Below, in pieces: positions 45,666-56,995 of a stretch of 64,000 nt of DNA; the first letter of the stretch is position 1, and every line of letters starts with the position of its first letter. The notes under the pieces were generated by a model. The model saw only the letters and a program-made list of their open reading frames with translations, was not told the origin of the DNA and made no database searches. The translations under genes and the position numbers were made by a program. Origin of the DNA: Pegoplata infirma (lineage: Eukaryota > Arthropoda > Insecta > Diptera > Anthomyiidae); contig OY992536.1 in NCBI GenBank assembly GCA_963921195.1, positions 4,402,001 to 4,466,000 on the forward strand. The letters are read 5' to 3'.

Positions 45666-46022
45666 TGGTAAATGTTTAGCAACTCTATTGAGTCTTCCGA
45701 TAGGAGAATAGAAATAGGAAAATTTTAAACCAAATGATAAGAAAACACAGCTAATATTATTTTTCAATTATTTTTTTTTGCTCTAGGTATTCTTTTTGTA
45801 AAAATATTATAATACTACTTAACTATTTTTCTTTTCAACTGCAGCCATAAAATATGTTGTTGTATACATTAGGGATATAACTTTAAGCAGTCGCCTAATA
45901 TTTACATAATAAAAAAAATTAAAACAAAGTCAGAATACTTTTTCCGCGAGACATAGTTTTTGAAAAAGTTTTCCTCTTTTGCTATATTTTGTTAGTAAAC
46001 ACTGTTTACCCAATGAAATTAA
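45666..46022. other. No gene or clear element seen
   Basis: AT-rich DNA; nothing recognised. Confidence 0.4.
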
Positions 46023-46414
46023 TGGTGTTTTCTTTTCTGGCAAAAAATGTGCCTTTTTGCATTTCGCCCCAAAAATTGTGTTTTTGTGTTCTTTTCTAAA
46101 AAAATGTCAACACTTATAAAGAATATCGTGTTCTTTTCTAAAAGTGTCTGCCCTATAAAGTGCAAAAAAGTTGCACTTTTTACCCCGTAAAAAATCACGG
46201 GGTTGAAATTGCCTTATACAACAGCTGACTTTTTCTGTGTTGTTTTCTCAAAACAGCTGTTAAAAAATACAGGGCATTGTATTTCTGTATGTTGTGTTCT
46301 ATTCCAGTCAAATAAAATGCAAATTTTTATAGGTTTTTTTTTAAGGTGTGTTAAACATTTTAAAAATATATGCCCTAAAAAGGCAAACATTTTTTTTCAG
46401 AAAAGAAAACACCA
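46023..46414. mobile_element. 392-bp MITE with TAA duplication
   Basis: Ends TGGTGTTTTCTTTTCTG and CAGAAAAGAAAACACCA, perfect inverse, flanked by TAA (46020-46022, 46415-46417). GTTCTTTTCTAAAA words and AACAGCTG pairs recur inside. Confidence 0.9.
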
Positions 46415-46879
46415 TAAGTGAAATTTACCTAAAAAATATCTACTTATGCGTATAAGTAATATTATCTACATATTTAATATCACTCATACGTCTCTGCAAC
46501 TCCACTTATTAGAGAAATTTCGAAATTAAGTGTTCAATTTATACAAAATGTCTCATTTAAACTGTTGTTAATAGAATTTAGATCACTATAAAAAAATTTA
46601 GCTTTTTAAAAGTTATAACCTTAAATATTATACACTCCAGGTATAAAGTTATTTTGATTCCTTTGTCTTCATCTTCTGGTATGGAGCTGCTTACTGAAAA
46701 TAAATAAAAGAAAATTTATACAAGGTAATTTAATTTAAATTGTTTTTTTTGTGTTTAAATAAAATCAGGTAACTGATATAAATATAAAATTTAAAATAAA
46801 TATTTTTGTTTGTATAAGGACACTAGATGTTTGTTGGATGTTAAAAAAAAATATACTTTCGATTTTGCTGAACACAAAT
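46415..46879. other. No gene or clear element seen
   Basis: AT-rich DNA; nothing recognised. Confidence 0.4.
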
Positions 46880-48560
46880 CCCATTTTTTCCTTCGGTCAA
46901 GAAATTAAAAAAAAAAATCTATTTTTTTTCCTTAACCCTTTCAAGGAGCTTGGGATAAACTGTTACTTAAAATTAAATTGAGCCAAATCGGACCATTTTA
47001 ACCCATGGCGTTCTTCGATAAAAGTTAAGAGTTTTTGGTGAAAGCTTTCTAAAAGCCAACATTTTTATCAAAGGGTGGCAAGGGTTAAAATGATCAGATT
47101 TGGTTCAAGTCAATTTTAAGTAATAGTATAAATTATGTAATTTGATGATGTTTATTCTGGGTCGAGGTCATTATTTTCTTTACTAATTAAAACCATGATA
47201 TTCTCATAGCATAATTTTCATATTCATATTCCCTGTGTTTGTTGTAAACACAATCATAAAAAGTCTCAAAATTTAAAATTATTTGTCAATTTTGTCAAAT
47301 TATTTGTCAATTTTGAGACGAACTGGGTAGCAGGTCTTTCTTTTTTTTTTTAAATTTTCAAACAAAATTAGATTTTTTTTATGATTGTTTACAACAACCA
47401 AATGGAAAAAATTGAGTTATGATTGAGTTATGATTATTTTCTGTGAATCGGCCCGTTAATTGACACGTATCGATTAAGTCTTGCAAAAACGACTAGCATA
47501 AATAAATTTAAAATAAAAAAATAATTTTCTTGAAAAATATGATATGAGAATATCATGGTTTTAATTAGTAAAGAAAATAATGACCTCGAGCCAAAATAAA
47601 CATCCTCAAAATATAATATTTTAATGGTCGAATAAAACAATTTTTATGTTTTAATAAAAATTAATCAGAATTTGAACATAATGGTTGGCTCGCCATAGTG
47701 ATGAATGACCCTAATATGGATTTTTACACTCACAACAACAAATAACATATTGTTGTAGTCCAATGGACTATCATATGTAAAATTGTTTTAAATATTTTTG
47801 TTGGTTATTGACAATCGTTGCCTTACTAGTATAGTGCAATGTCTTCGTCTTTCTAATTCCCATTGTGGATAGAGGCGAATATGTATAAATATTTTAGTTT
47901 GTGCACAAACGATTTGTCATTAGACTCGTTTGCTACTTTGTAGTAAATCGTTTCTATTTTTGCTAAATAGTCTTGATAATGGAATTTGACAAATTCCGAA
48001 ACACGTGTCGATTAAGTCTTGCAAAAATGACCAGCATAAATAAATTTAAAACAAAAAAATAATTTTCTTGTAAACTATGCTACGAGAATATCATGGTTTT
48101 AATTAATAAAGAAAATAATGACCTCGAGCCAGAATAAATATCCTCAAAATATAATATTTTAAAGGTCGAATAAAACAATTTTTATTTTTTAATAAAAATT
48201 TATCAGAATTTGAGTATAAATTATGTTTAAATCAAAGTTTGTCATAATCTTTATGAAACAGTCAACGGAAAAAAATTTTGAGATTTTTTTTTTTTAATTT
48301 TTTAAATTTTTTTGAATTTGATTTCAGAAATTTTTTGATATTTGTATTCAGCATGTCAAAAATAATAAAAATAATGTATCGCAAGATATTTATTTATTTT
48401 TTTTATTTGTCAAAAATCCAAAATGTTGGTGGAAATTTTCCAAAAATGTAAAACTATGATCGAGGGAGCACAGCGTTAAAATCATCAGATTTGGCTTAAC
48501 GTAAGTTTAATTGACTGTCTCAAGCTATATAAAAGTGTCAGGGGAAACCCTATTTTTAGA
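46880..48560. mobile_element. Palindromic ATTTTAACCCAT-type repeat, interrupted
   Basis: 46880-47124 and 48227-48560 join into one copy of the repeat seen at 34985-35290 once the insertion at 47139-48212 is removed. Confidence 0.7.
47139..48212. mobile_element. R540 insertion (1074 bp) with a 14-bp target duplication
   Basis: AGTATAAATTATGT flanks it on both sides (47125-47138, 48213-48226). The left 100 bp is an inverted piece of the unit. From 47441 the unit runs forward, with the CACGTGTCGATTAAGTC block repeated about 541 bp apart (47461, 48001). Pairs include GACCTCGAGCC and GTCCAATGGACTATC. No protein is encoded; the class is unknown. Confidence 0.85.
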
Positions 48561-48744
48561 CTCTCTAAAAAAATCTTCAAATATGTGGACCGACCCCTAT
48601 TATCTATTTAATTCTTTATTTAATTCAAACATACCTTCCTAAAAATAAAGATTGTTTGGACATTTCGTTTGAAATTTAGAGCTGTATTATGTTGTGTATT
48701 TAATACATAAATTCTCATTATGTCTATTTACATACGAATATAAG

Positions 48745-49018
48745 ACTTTATGTTTTGCCATAAACGATTGTCAATTTGCTAAATACTCTTGACAATGGAA
48801 TTTGACAAATTCCGAAACACGTGTCGAGTAAGTCTTACAAAATGACCAAACCAATCAATTTAAAACAAACAACTTTATAAATAGTTTCTTGAAAATTTTT
48901 ACTTTGACAATATTATCGTAATGATTAGTAATAGAAATATGACCTTGAGCTAGAATAATCTTTCTCAAAATAGAATTTTAAAGGTCGAATAATAAATAAA
49001 TTTTATTAATTAAAAAAT
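48745..49018 (+). repeat. R540-type repeat fragment
   Basis: CTCTTGACAATGGAATTTGA and CCGAAACACGTGTCGAGTAA, then a diverged GACCTTGAGCTAGAATAA block, as at 47.9-48.2 kb. Confidence 0.75.
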
Positions 49019-49200
49019 TAAAACAGAATTTCTGACTTAAAAAATTCTTTTAGTTCACCACTACCATGATCTATCTAATATATATTAGAACATCAACAGC
49101 CACAAAAAAACAACATAACATCAATGTCATTATTGTTATCAACATCATTATTATCACTGACATTGTTTGGAAAAAATTCTCATCTATCTCTCTCTTATAC

Positions 49201-49670
49201 ATATCTGTGGCAAAAAGGAAAAACTGCATAAGTGTTTTTTTAAATTTTTTTTTACGAAGGGCTTACTGCAAAAACTTGATAAGCAACATTTTAGTTTTTG
49301 GTGTTTTACATCTTCTACTGTTGTTCCATTGAAAATGTTTTTGCAGAAGTCTTGCTTAAGTTCTTCGTACAAGTATCTTGAGAATGATAGTTCTGCAAAA
49401 TAATTCTTTCTACATAATTTCAAAAGTTTTAAGGCAAAAACCACCATAAAATGAAATGTTGCTTATCGAGTTTTTACAATAAGCCATTCATATATATTTT
49501 AATACAAAATCACTGTTAATTGACATTTTCCATAAAAAATATGCTGTAGATTATTTATACAATCATGTTAGGATTTAAAATGAAAGAGTAATCGAATAAA
49601 AGTAACTAAAAAAGTTAACATAACTTGACTTATGCATTTTTTCCTTTTTGCCACAGATATACTCTTACAT
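49201..49670. mobile_element. 470-bp TIR element ATATCTGTGGCAAAAAGG
   Basis: ATATCTGTGGCAAAAAGGAA is inverted at 49651-49670 (TTCCTTTTTGCCACAGATAT). An inner pair, CTTGATAAGCAACATTTTA (49275), is inverted near 49460. TA or ATAT at the ends is ambiguous. Short frames in it are not genes. Confidence 0.75.
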
Positions 49671-50033
49671 AGTCATGAGTTTAATTGAGTTTTATTAGCA
49701 TGTATTATGAAGTAGTATTCGTAACATGGAACAAAAAGTTTTTTATAAAACTTTTAGAGTATTGTCCTATTCAACTATTTTGTTGAAGTACATAGGTACT
49801 ATAGTATGCATTAGACTGTCCCATATTTAACGAAGTTAGAATTTGAGAACTCATTTTAAAATTTTGTTTAAACTTACCCAAAACATGGTCATAGACTTAA
49901 GTTCGTACAAGGAAAAGTTTGTCCGTCAAAAGCTATTCCGAACTCTGAAATACGTATTTTTGTATTTTTGTTAAAAAAATGAAACAACATCATGTTGTGT
50001 CAGAAGAAGTTCAAATTCCTGCAATTGAACCCA

Positions 50034-50664
50034 CACTCAAAAAATTATGTCATAAAAAAGTTTTACGTTTTGTCAGTTTTTTTAAATGACTATTTCTGTT
50101 CTTTATTTAAAAAAATAACATCATAAAAAATAAAGACTTTCATTAGCGTTAAATTTTTAAAGTCAATAATTTTTGTTCTGTAAGTAAAATAAGTGATTCT
50201 CCTTTAGTTTTTAATGATTTGTGTACGTTATTTTTTTTTTAATTGTTGTCGTTTTTTAAAGAAAAATCATTAGTTTTTACCTACTAATAATTGTAAAATT
50301 ATTTATTGAAATATAAAAAACATATTTGTATCAAGTGACTTTGGCACGATGGGTAGAGTGTCTGGCCAGAATGTAGTTGATTGCGAGATCGATTCCCCAA
50401 AATTTTATTAAAATTTTTTAAAAAATAATTCAATAGAAAAATTAAAAAAAAAATAACATACGAAATCATTAATTTTTAATGTTTTCGTAGGTTATTTATA
50501 TTTTTTTAATTTATTGGTAAAAATAACAGAACAATCATTAATTTTTGATGTTTTCGTAGTTTTTTTTTTGACAAATGAATAATTACTGGGATGGTTTTCA
50601 ATTGTTTAATCACTTGTCTTAAATGTGCTTTTAATTTGTTTTTACCTACAAAATATTTTGAGTG
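50034..50664 (+). mobile_element. CACTCAAAA-ended element, copy 2
   Basis: Starts CACTCAAAAAATTATGTC, ends TATTTTGAGTG, with CA outside both ends (50032-50033, 50665-50666). It is collinear with 3223-4040 except for a deletion near the right. The tRNA-like segment is at about 50338-50399. Confidence 0.85.
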
Positions 50665-50731
50665 CAGCGGATAACAAAATGGCGTGATTTTTTCAAAGGG
50701 GCGCGCCCCTCTGTGGCCGTAAATATAAAAA

Positions 50732-51566
50732 AACAAGTAAGAAAGTTATAGTCGGTCAAGACCGACCATATAATACCCTACACCAGAGTTTCCCGGAAAA
50801 TGGATCTCATGGACCGATTAGATCTATATGTTGTAAAATCTTTAATAAGTTTAAAAAACACTCACAAATCAAATTTGAGTGAAATAGGCTTCTATTTGTT
50901 GACAATAAACCGCTTTAACTGAATATCGGGCGAAATTTTCACAAGGGGCCTGAGTCCAAAACTGGTCCGATGATTATCAGGTTTGATAAGGTTATTTAAG
51001 TACGCGTTTAACATACACAAACAAAATTTTAATTAAACATTTTCTATTTTCATGACTTTTGAGACATTTATGCGAAAATCGGGAAGGTGGTTTGTATGGG
51101 GGCTACAAGAAGAACTGGTCCGATTTCTTTGAAATTCGGAATGATGATTTGTGAAGACAAAACATGTTTACCTTCCAAATTTCAAAACGATACCTTCTAT
51201 AATACGGTTATTAGAGTCATTTGAGACAAAACTAAAGAGGACCTTTGTATGGAGGCTAGGTCTAAATATGAACCGATTTTTTCCAATTTCAATAGGCTTC
51301 GTCCTTGGGCCAAGAGAGACTTAAGTTTCAAATTTCAAGTCAATTGATCAAAAATTGCGACCTGTATCGTGTTTACACCGTTTACATGGACAGACAGACA
51401 GACGGACAGACGGACGGACGGACGGACATCGCTAAATCGACTCAAAAAGTGATTCTGAGTCGATCGGTATACTTAAAGGTGGGTCTAGGACCAATATTTC
51501 GGGTAGTTACAAACATCAGCACAAACTCATTATACCCTGTACCACAGTGTGGTGTAGGGTATAATA
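50732..51566 (+). mobile_element. mini-me/DINE-1-like element, subfamily 1, complete
   Basis: Same order as 23263-24095: the 5' hairpin GTCGGTCAAGACCGAC, a (GACR)n tract at 51389-51427, ATCGCTAAATCGACTC, and a 3' hairpin with GTACCACAGTGTGGTGTA. The two copies are highly similar, so spread was recent relative to the other repeats. Confidence 0.92.
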
Positions 51567-51622
51567 ATTTAAATAATGAAAAAATTGTATTATTTATATA
51601 CAACAAGAATAATAAATTAATT

Positions 51623-52468
51623 TGTTCGCTCAAAAAATTATGTCATTAACTGTTTGTGGTTCATTTAAAAAATTTTACGTTTAGTCGTTTTTAAAAGAAA
51701 AAACATTTATTTGATGTTCAGTTTTTATTAATGACTACTTCTGTCCATTGTTTCAAAAACAACACACTAAAATATAAAGGCTTTCGTTAACATTTAATTT
51801 TTAAAGTCATTTATTTTTGTTCTGTAAGTTAAAACTACTGCTTATTCTTTAAATTTTTAATGATTTGTGTACGTTATTTTTTTTAAATTGTTGACATTTT
51901 TTAAAGAGAAATCATTAGTTTTTACCTATTTTTTGTGGTGATTGGGGATGTACAAAAATGATTTTTTTCAGAGATTGGTTTAGTTCTTCAAGGGGAACTT
52001 TGTTCCCCCTCGTCCGATTTTGCCTATTTTCGAACTTAACCTGCCTAGGACCATAAGACATATTCGTGCCAAACTTGAGGAGTCTAGCTCTATTATTTTG
52101 GACTGTATCGTGTTAACTACAGACGGACAGACGGACGGACAGACGGACAGACGGACAGACGGACATCGCTAGAATGTCTTAGAATCAATCAATAATATAT
52201 ATACTTAATGGGGTCCCCGACCGATATTTCGATGCGTTGCACACGGAATGATAAAGTGAGTATACCCCCATACTGTAGTTGGAGGGTATAAAAACGTGAT
52301 TTTTTAATGTTTAATGTTATTTATTTTAGAAAATTTTGTTAACAGTAAAAAATAAACGTTGATGTTTGTTAAAACAAATGAATAATTATTGGGATGGTTT
52401 TCAGTAGTTGATTCACTGGTTTTAAATGTGTTTTTCATTTGTTTTTGCCTACAAAATATTTTGAGTGT
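51623..52468 (+). mobile_element. CACTCAAAA-ended element, copy 3, with a mini-me insertion
   Basis: The left end is decayed (CGCTCAAAAAATTATGTC). The right end is GCCTACAAAATATTTTGAGTG. The middle is replaced by the mini-me copy at 51927-52291, so the tRNA-like segment is absent. Confidence 0.8.
51927..52291 (+). mobile_element. mini-me/DINE-1-like element, subfamily 3
   Basis: TTGGTTTAGTTCTTCAAGGG, AACCTGCCTAGGACC, a (GACR)n tract at 52121-52164, ATCGCTAGAATGTC, GGGGTCCCCGACCGATATTT and the end TGGAGGGTATAAAAA. Confidence 0.85.
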
Positions 52469-52567
52469 TAAATTTTATTGTGAGAAGGAAGTGGTCCAAC
52501 AACGTTTCCGTTGCACTCCCTCCAAAATGATCCTGTCAATTTTGTTTTATATTTTTAAATAAATCGG

Positions 52568-53300
52568 TATAGCTGAATTTAACACTTTCACTTTTACTTG
52601 TTTTTATACGTGATAGAGGGTATATATAAGTTTGTCATTCCGTTTGTAACACCTCTAAATATCGGTCTAGGACCCCATAAACTGTATATATTCATGATCC
52701 TCGATCGATTTTAAAACGATCTCCGCCCGTCTGTCTCTCTGTGTGTCTGTCTGTTGAAAACACGCTTCCTTTTGAAAGACTATACTGAGGCTCCTGAAGT
52801 TTGGCATATATGTTGGACATTTATCTGGTCAGGTTGCAATTCAGTGAAATCGGTCCAGTTGTTTAAAAGTAATAAGCAAAAGAGTGAATTTCGGCAATGG
52901 TGTTTTTCGCAAATTTACGAGATTAAAACACACTAACAATAAGTTTCGAAAAACAATTCTGAAGTTGCTGACGCTGGGCATATATATTTGTTTTTCCCCA
53001 GGTCTGGTTGGTCGTTCCAGTGGTTCTAAAGTTATAAGTAAAACCGTGAAATTCAGATTAGTTTCAATTAGATTAGTTTCAAAACCGGTAATCAAGTTTT
53101 AAAACCATTGGTAAGTCACAAAAATATTTTACAACGTATTTGTGTAGCTCAAAAATATTTTTACACAAAAAAGTACACCCGAAAAAAATTTTACACTAAA
53201 AAAAAAAAATCACACCTAAAAAAAAATTTGGTATTTTTTTCGAAAATTACAAAAAAAAACTTTTTTACACAATATTAAAAATATTTCTTTCTAATAATTA
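52568..53300 (-). mobile_element. mini-me/DINE-1-like element, subfamily 2, plus a 5' stub
   Basis: 52568-52600 is an inverted 5' stub (AATTTAACACTTTCACTTTT). From 52604 GATAGAGGGTATATATAAG, TAACACCTCTAAATATCGGT and a short GTCTGTCT tract follow in minus orientation, ending in AT-rich DNA. Confidence 0.8.
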
Positions 53301-54145
53301 AAAAAAGTGACAGTCTGATATACCTACACATATACAGAACTATTAGTCCATTAGCCATTAAAAACTTTCAACAATTTATGCATTTGCTGTTAAAAAAATA
53401 AGGCCAATAACTAACAACAACAGCATTTTATATGTTGTTTTTTGTATGTATTTTTTTTACCTGATTTTATTGACTGAATGTGACTGAATATATATTGTAT
53501 TGAAATTAAATCTGTTTTTCTGCAGAAAACTGATTTATTTTATTGATTACTTTAATTAAAAAAAACTCCACTTGTGCTAAAAACACAAGAAAGTTGTAGA
53601 AAATCTAGAATATGAATACCAAAAGCACTATGTAAAATAATTTTGACCGGATTTCAAAATTCACGGATTACAGAAACTTTTCCTTTTTTTTTTTTAACTT
53701 AAGTGAGGCTAATCTGAATTATTTTTTTTTTGGAAAAAATTTAAATTTTTAAAAATTCTATCTACTCTATTGATTTTAGTGCCATGTGTTTATTTGAATT
53801 TGCCCCCCCACCCCCTTAAAAACACAGTTTTGTATTTAAGCGGCTTAAACATTTTATTAACTAAATTTTTCCATAGAATTTAATATTTTTTCTGTTAACT
53901 AAAAATACGTTTCATTCAATATCAATCTCGCTCACCAAGTGACCGTGTTGGTATTAAAATTTAAGTAAATAAGTTAAACAAAAGTTTAAATTTAATTAAA
54001 TAAATACTTTTTAATAAATGTATTTGTAGATTCCTTTCTAAAAAAATGTTTTTGTTTTTCTTGTTAAATTAATATTTGAAAAGTTGCATGAAAAAGAATT
54101 TACAAAGAATTTATGTAAAAATAGAAATTTTTACTTTTCTTTGGT
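53301..54145. other. No gene or clear element seen
   Basis: AT-rich DNA; a C-run at 53803-53815 is the only oddity. Confidence 0.4.
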
Positions 54146-54206
54146 ACAAGAAAAAAAAATAAATTTGACTTGGTCGAATATATGAATACCCTCCACCATG
54201 CCCAAT
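54146..54206 (+). mobile_element. mini-me 5' fragment, subfamily 2
   Basis: AATTTGACTTGGTCGAATA and GAATACCCTCCACCATGCCC match 18415-18460. It is broken by the foldback at 54208. Confidence 0.7.
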
Positions 54207-54207
54207 A

Positions 54208-55172
54208 TGAGGCATTCCACACCAAATGTCCAGCAAAAAAAAACAAATAAGTTGAATGGATAGCCCTATATGGAACTTAGAAAATTGCGTTCTTGGTTTT
54301 CCAATTTTTCATAAACTAGGCTTAGGAGGCGTGGTGAAATATTGGAAAAATGGTCAAAATTTGTGGCGATTTATCAAAAATCCGGCCACTTTTTTATTTT
54401 TAATTTTTTTTTTTTTTTTTAAAGTTTAGATGTTTGTCCATCCACACAAAAAAAATCAGAATCGCGTTTTTGTTTTTTTTCGAGAAAATCGCATTTGAAT
54501 TTTAAATTTCATAACAATTTAGTAATTTGCTTGTATTTTCTCGTGTCAAAAGAGCGAATGAGTAATATTTATGCAATTAATAATACTCATTCGCAACGTT
54601 AAAACAAGAAAATACAAGCAAATTACAAAATTGTTATAAAATTTAAAATTTAAATACGATTTTCTCGAAAAAAAACGAAAAATGTGTTTCTGAATTTTTT
54701 TGTGTGGATGGACAAACATCTAAACTTTAAAAAAAAAAAAATTAAAAAATAAAAAAGTGGCCGGATTTTTGATAAATCGCCACAAATTTTGACCATTTTT
54801 CAAAAAGTGGCTGGAGTTTTGATAAATTAACTTTTTTAAATAATGGAAAATTTCAGAACGGGTTCTGAAAATTTTCCAAAAAAAAAATAAAAATTTTTAA
54901 TCGATAGCCCATACAAAACTATATAAGAATGTAAATTTTTGAAATTGTGGTGCCTTCCGTTTTAATGTGATAAATATTTAATCAAGGCAACTCGCCACAA
55001 ATTTGACCATTTTTCCACCATTTGACCACGCCCCCTAAGCCCAGTTTTTGAAAATTTGAAAAACCAAAAACGTAATATTCTTAGTTCCATACAATGCTAT
55101 CCAAACAACCTATTCAGAAATTTACGGGACACATGTTTTTCTGTAGCGGGACATTTGGTGTGAAATGCCTCA
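54208..55172. mobile_element. 965-bp foldback, TGAGGCATT ends, TA duplication
   Basis: Ends TGAGGCATTCCACACCAAAT and ATTTGGTGTGAAATGCCTCA, with TA outside both. A nearly perfect inner palindrome spans about 54330-54800 with its centre near 54567, including GATGTTTGTCCATCCACAC and its inverse. It inserts into the mini-me fragment at 54146. Confidence 0.88.
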
Positions 55173-55211
55173 TATATATAAAATGCTGTTAGTGACTGTA
55201 TTTTCTTAAAT

Positions 55212-55445
55212 TAAAAATAAAATTCTGATTAATTTTTATTAAAAAATAAGAATTTTTTTATTCGACCATTAAAAAATTATATTTTGAGTAGGTTTATTTT
55301 AGCTCGAGGTCATTATTTCCTTTCCTAATTAAAACTATGATATTCTCATAGAATAATTTTCAAGAAAATTATTTTTCTGTTTTAAATTTATTTATGTTGG
55401 TCATTTTTGCAAGACTTATTCGTCACGTGTTTCTGAATTTGTCAA
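55212..55445 (-). repeat. R540-type repeat fragment next to the receptor gene
   Basis: GCTCGAGGTCATTATTTCC, GCAAGACTTATTCGTCACG and TTCTGAATTTGTCAAAG are the reverse of 47.99-48.21 kb. It lies 34 bp beyond the GTAAGT donor of the receptor exon. Confidence 0.75.
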
Positions 55446-55478
55446 AGAAATTAAAAAAATAAGTTAGTGCTAAATTTA

Positions 55479-55484
55479 ACTTAC
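55479..55484 (-). promoter_or_regulatory. Consensus splice donor after the receptor exon
   Basis: On the minus strand the sequence reads CAAGTG|GTAAGT. It is a perfect donor 21 bases after the TGA at 55506-55508. If used, the receptor transcript has an intron in its 3' UTR, or this exon joins a further coding exon in an isoform. Confidence 0.5.
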
Positions 55485-55496
55485 CACTTGTGTAGT

Positions 55497-55502
55497 TTTA
55501 TT
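55497..55502 (-). promoter_or_regulatory. AATAAA polyadenylation hexamer
   Basis: AATAAA on the minus strand, three bases after the TGA. If functional, the transcript ends within the R540 fragment. AATAAA is common by chance in DNA this AT-rich. Confidence 0.4.
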
Positions 55503-55505
55503 CTC

Positions 55506-55706
55506 TCATCTACTGCGACTGTTAAAACTTTTCGTAGATGAACGCCATCCGAAAGTTTTGATCAATGATCCCTTGGAGTCGTAATTATCACCCGTTTCTA
55601 GAATAGTCGACTTACAATTATCATCCACTATATCCATGGAATGTTGTTTGATAATTCTCTTCTTATCTGTAAGGTTTTTTAATGGTGTCGTCGCCACTGT
55701 TGTATG
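55506..55706 (-). other. In-frame 66-codon extension after the receptor TAG
   Basis: Right after the TAG (55707-55709) the same frame stays open for 66 sense codons, starting HTTVATTPLKNLTDKKR and ending KSFNSRSR before a TGA. The base composition looks like the exon rather than the AT-rich flank. The residues are polar and Ser/Thr/Lys-rich, as expected of a GPCR tail. The base after TAG is C, a context often linked with readthrough in flies. It could be a readthrough tail, a tail reached by splicing at AG|GTAGCA, or a remnant of a formerly longer receptor. Confidence 0.5.
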
Positions 55707-56976
55707 CTACCTATGTGGCCGCCATCCCGAACCACTTGAGTAACGACATAATAGAACTTTTTTAAAAGCTTGCCGAAATACTTTATTAAATATTGTATAG
55801 AATATTGGATTAACCATAGAACTGGCATAACCCAACCAGGTGACAACATCGAATACCCAATGATCGATATTCTCTTCACAATCTCCACATACGGTGGGCA
55901 ATAAATTGAGCACAAAAAATGGTGACCACAGTATGACAAAAGTGAAAAATACCACACCCAATACTTTGGTGGCCTTTTGTTCCAACCGTATAATGCGACC
56001 ATGACGTGAGGAATTTCTCGAGATGACACTCGAGTTACGTGAGTGATGTGATCTTACTGTTTGATTACGTTGCAAAAGGCAGGGAGATGAATGTGGGGAT
56101 TTTGATTTGGATTTTAAACAACTGCTTGGTGCCATATCACCAGAAGAACTATAATTCATATTTTTATGACTTCTCAATGTGGCTGATCTTCTTAAGGGCG
56201 AGGCCGAACTAGATGATGTTAATGTACCCGTTTTAGTGGGTGTCAATAGTAATGATGTTTGGGCTCCTCCAAAACTTGAACCTCTACGTCTGTGTCTACC
56301 CGAATCCCAAGTAACTATTGAAGCTGTTTTCGAGATACTTAACTTTCTTTTTGGTGTTTGAGGTGCGGTTAAATAACAACCATCATTACTTGAATGTACC
56401 GTCAGGGTACTGGCCGAATGATTATTATTTAGTATAGATACAGTGTGTGGACTTAAACTAGATGTTGTGGTGGTATTTGTTAATGCTAAACTATTTTCAT
56501 CTCCCATAGACGTTGTGGTTGCAACAATATCACTTGGTGATGTTGTAGTCAATTTAAATGTTGTTGATATAATTTTCACTTCGGCCGGTTTAATGCAATT
56601 CTGTAAAGGCCGGTTACCAAAGTATGGACAAGTACATATGGGTGGTAATTGCAAATAGTCGGAATCATTGTCATTAGCTGAACAATTTGTATGTTTTGCT
56701 GTATCTTTACTCTCCATTTCGGAATCAGAATGACATGTTTTATTGGCTGAACTTGTTGTTTTGGTGGACAACTGTTCATCTGATGAATTTTTGTTTAACG
56801 ATAATGTTGATTGTCGCGATAGTAAAGTATTTTTGGGTAAACTATAAAAACGATTTCGTCTTTGTAGTAAAGGTGTAGTCGGAGTATTTGGTGGCTGTAT
56901 ATGGGCTGCCATAGAAGCTCTTCTTTTTCTGGTAAAAACATATAATTTACGATTTCCCGTTGCTGGCGATAGGGAT
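55707..56976 (-). CDS. 3' coding exon of a 5-HT2-type serotonin receptor (class A GPCR), partial
   Basis: This exon encodes the end of a membrane receptor that would bind serotonin outside the cell and signal through G proteins, most likely Gq as for the 5-HT2 group. A polypyrimidine tract and AAG set the acceptor, so translation enters at 56976 without a start codon; 21 codons precede the first in-frame ATG (56912). Counting from that Met, residues 1-310 are a Ser/Thr/Asn-rich third cytoplasmic loop. TM6 is about 314-338 ([20 protein letters not shown]), where the usual CWxP is LWSP. ECL3 has a CGDC pair (342-345). TM7 is about 353-375 with NPIFY at 368-372. Helix 8 ([11 protein letters not shown]) carries a possible palmitoylated Cys389, and the protein ends WRPHR before TAG. 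TM1-TM5 exons must lie beyond 64000. 5-HT2A versus 5-HT2B is not resolved; another amine receptor is less likely. The frame is intact. Confidence 0.92.
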
Positions 56977-56995
56977 CTTAAAGAAAAAGAGAATA
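56977..56995 (-). promoter_or_regulatory. Splice acceptor of the receptor exon
   Basis: The minus strand reads TATTCTCTTTTTCTTTAAG followed by ATCCCTATCG. The pyrimidine tract and AAG end are typical. In-frame stops lie just upstream, so coding sequence cannot extend further without splicing. Confidence 0.8.

Noticed and set aside
55679..56029. 116-codon frame overlapping the receptor exon
   Set aside because: A shadow in another frame of the same strand; the receptor frame has clear TM6/TM7 motifs.
56179..56658. Plus-strand frames opposite the receptor exon
   Set aside because: Antisense shadows of the Ser/Thr/Asn-rich loop; no domain and no start context.
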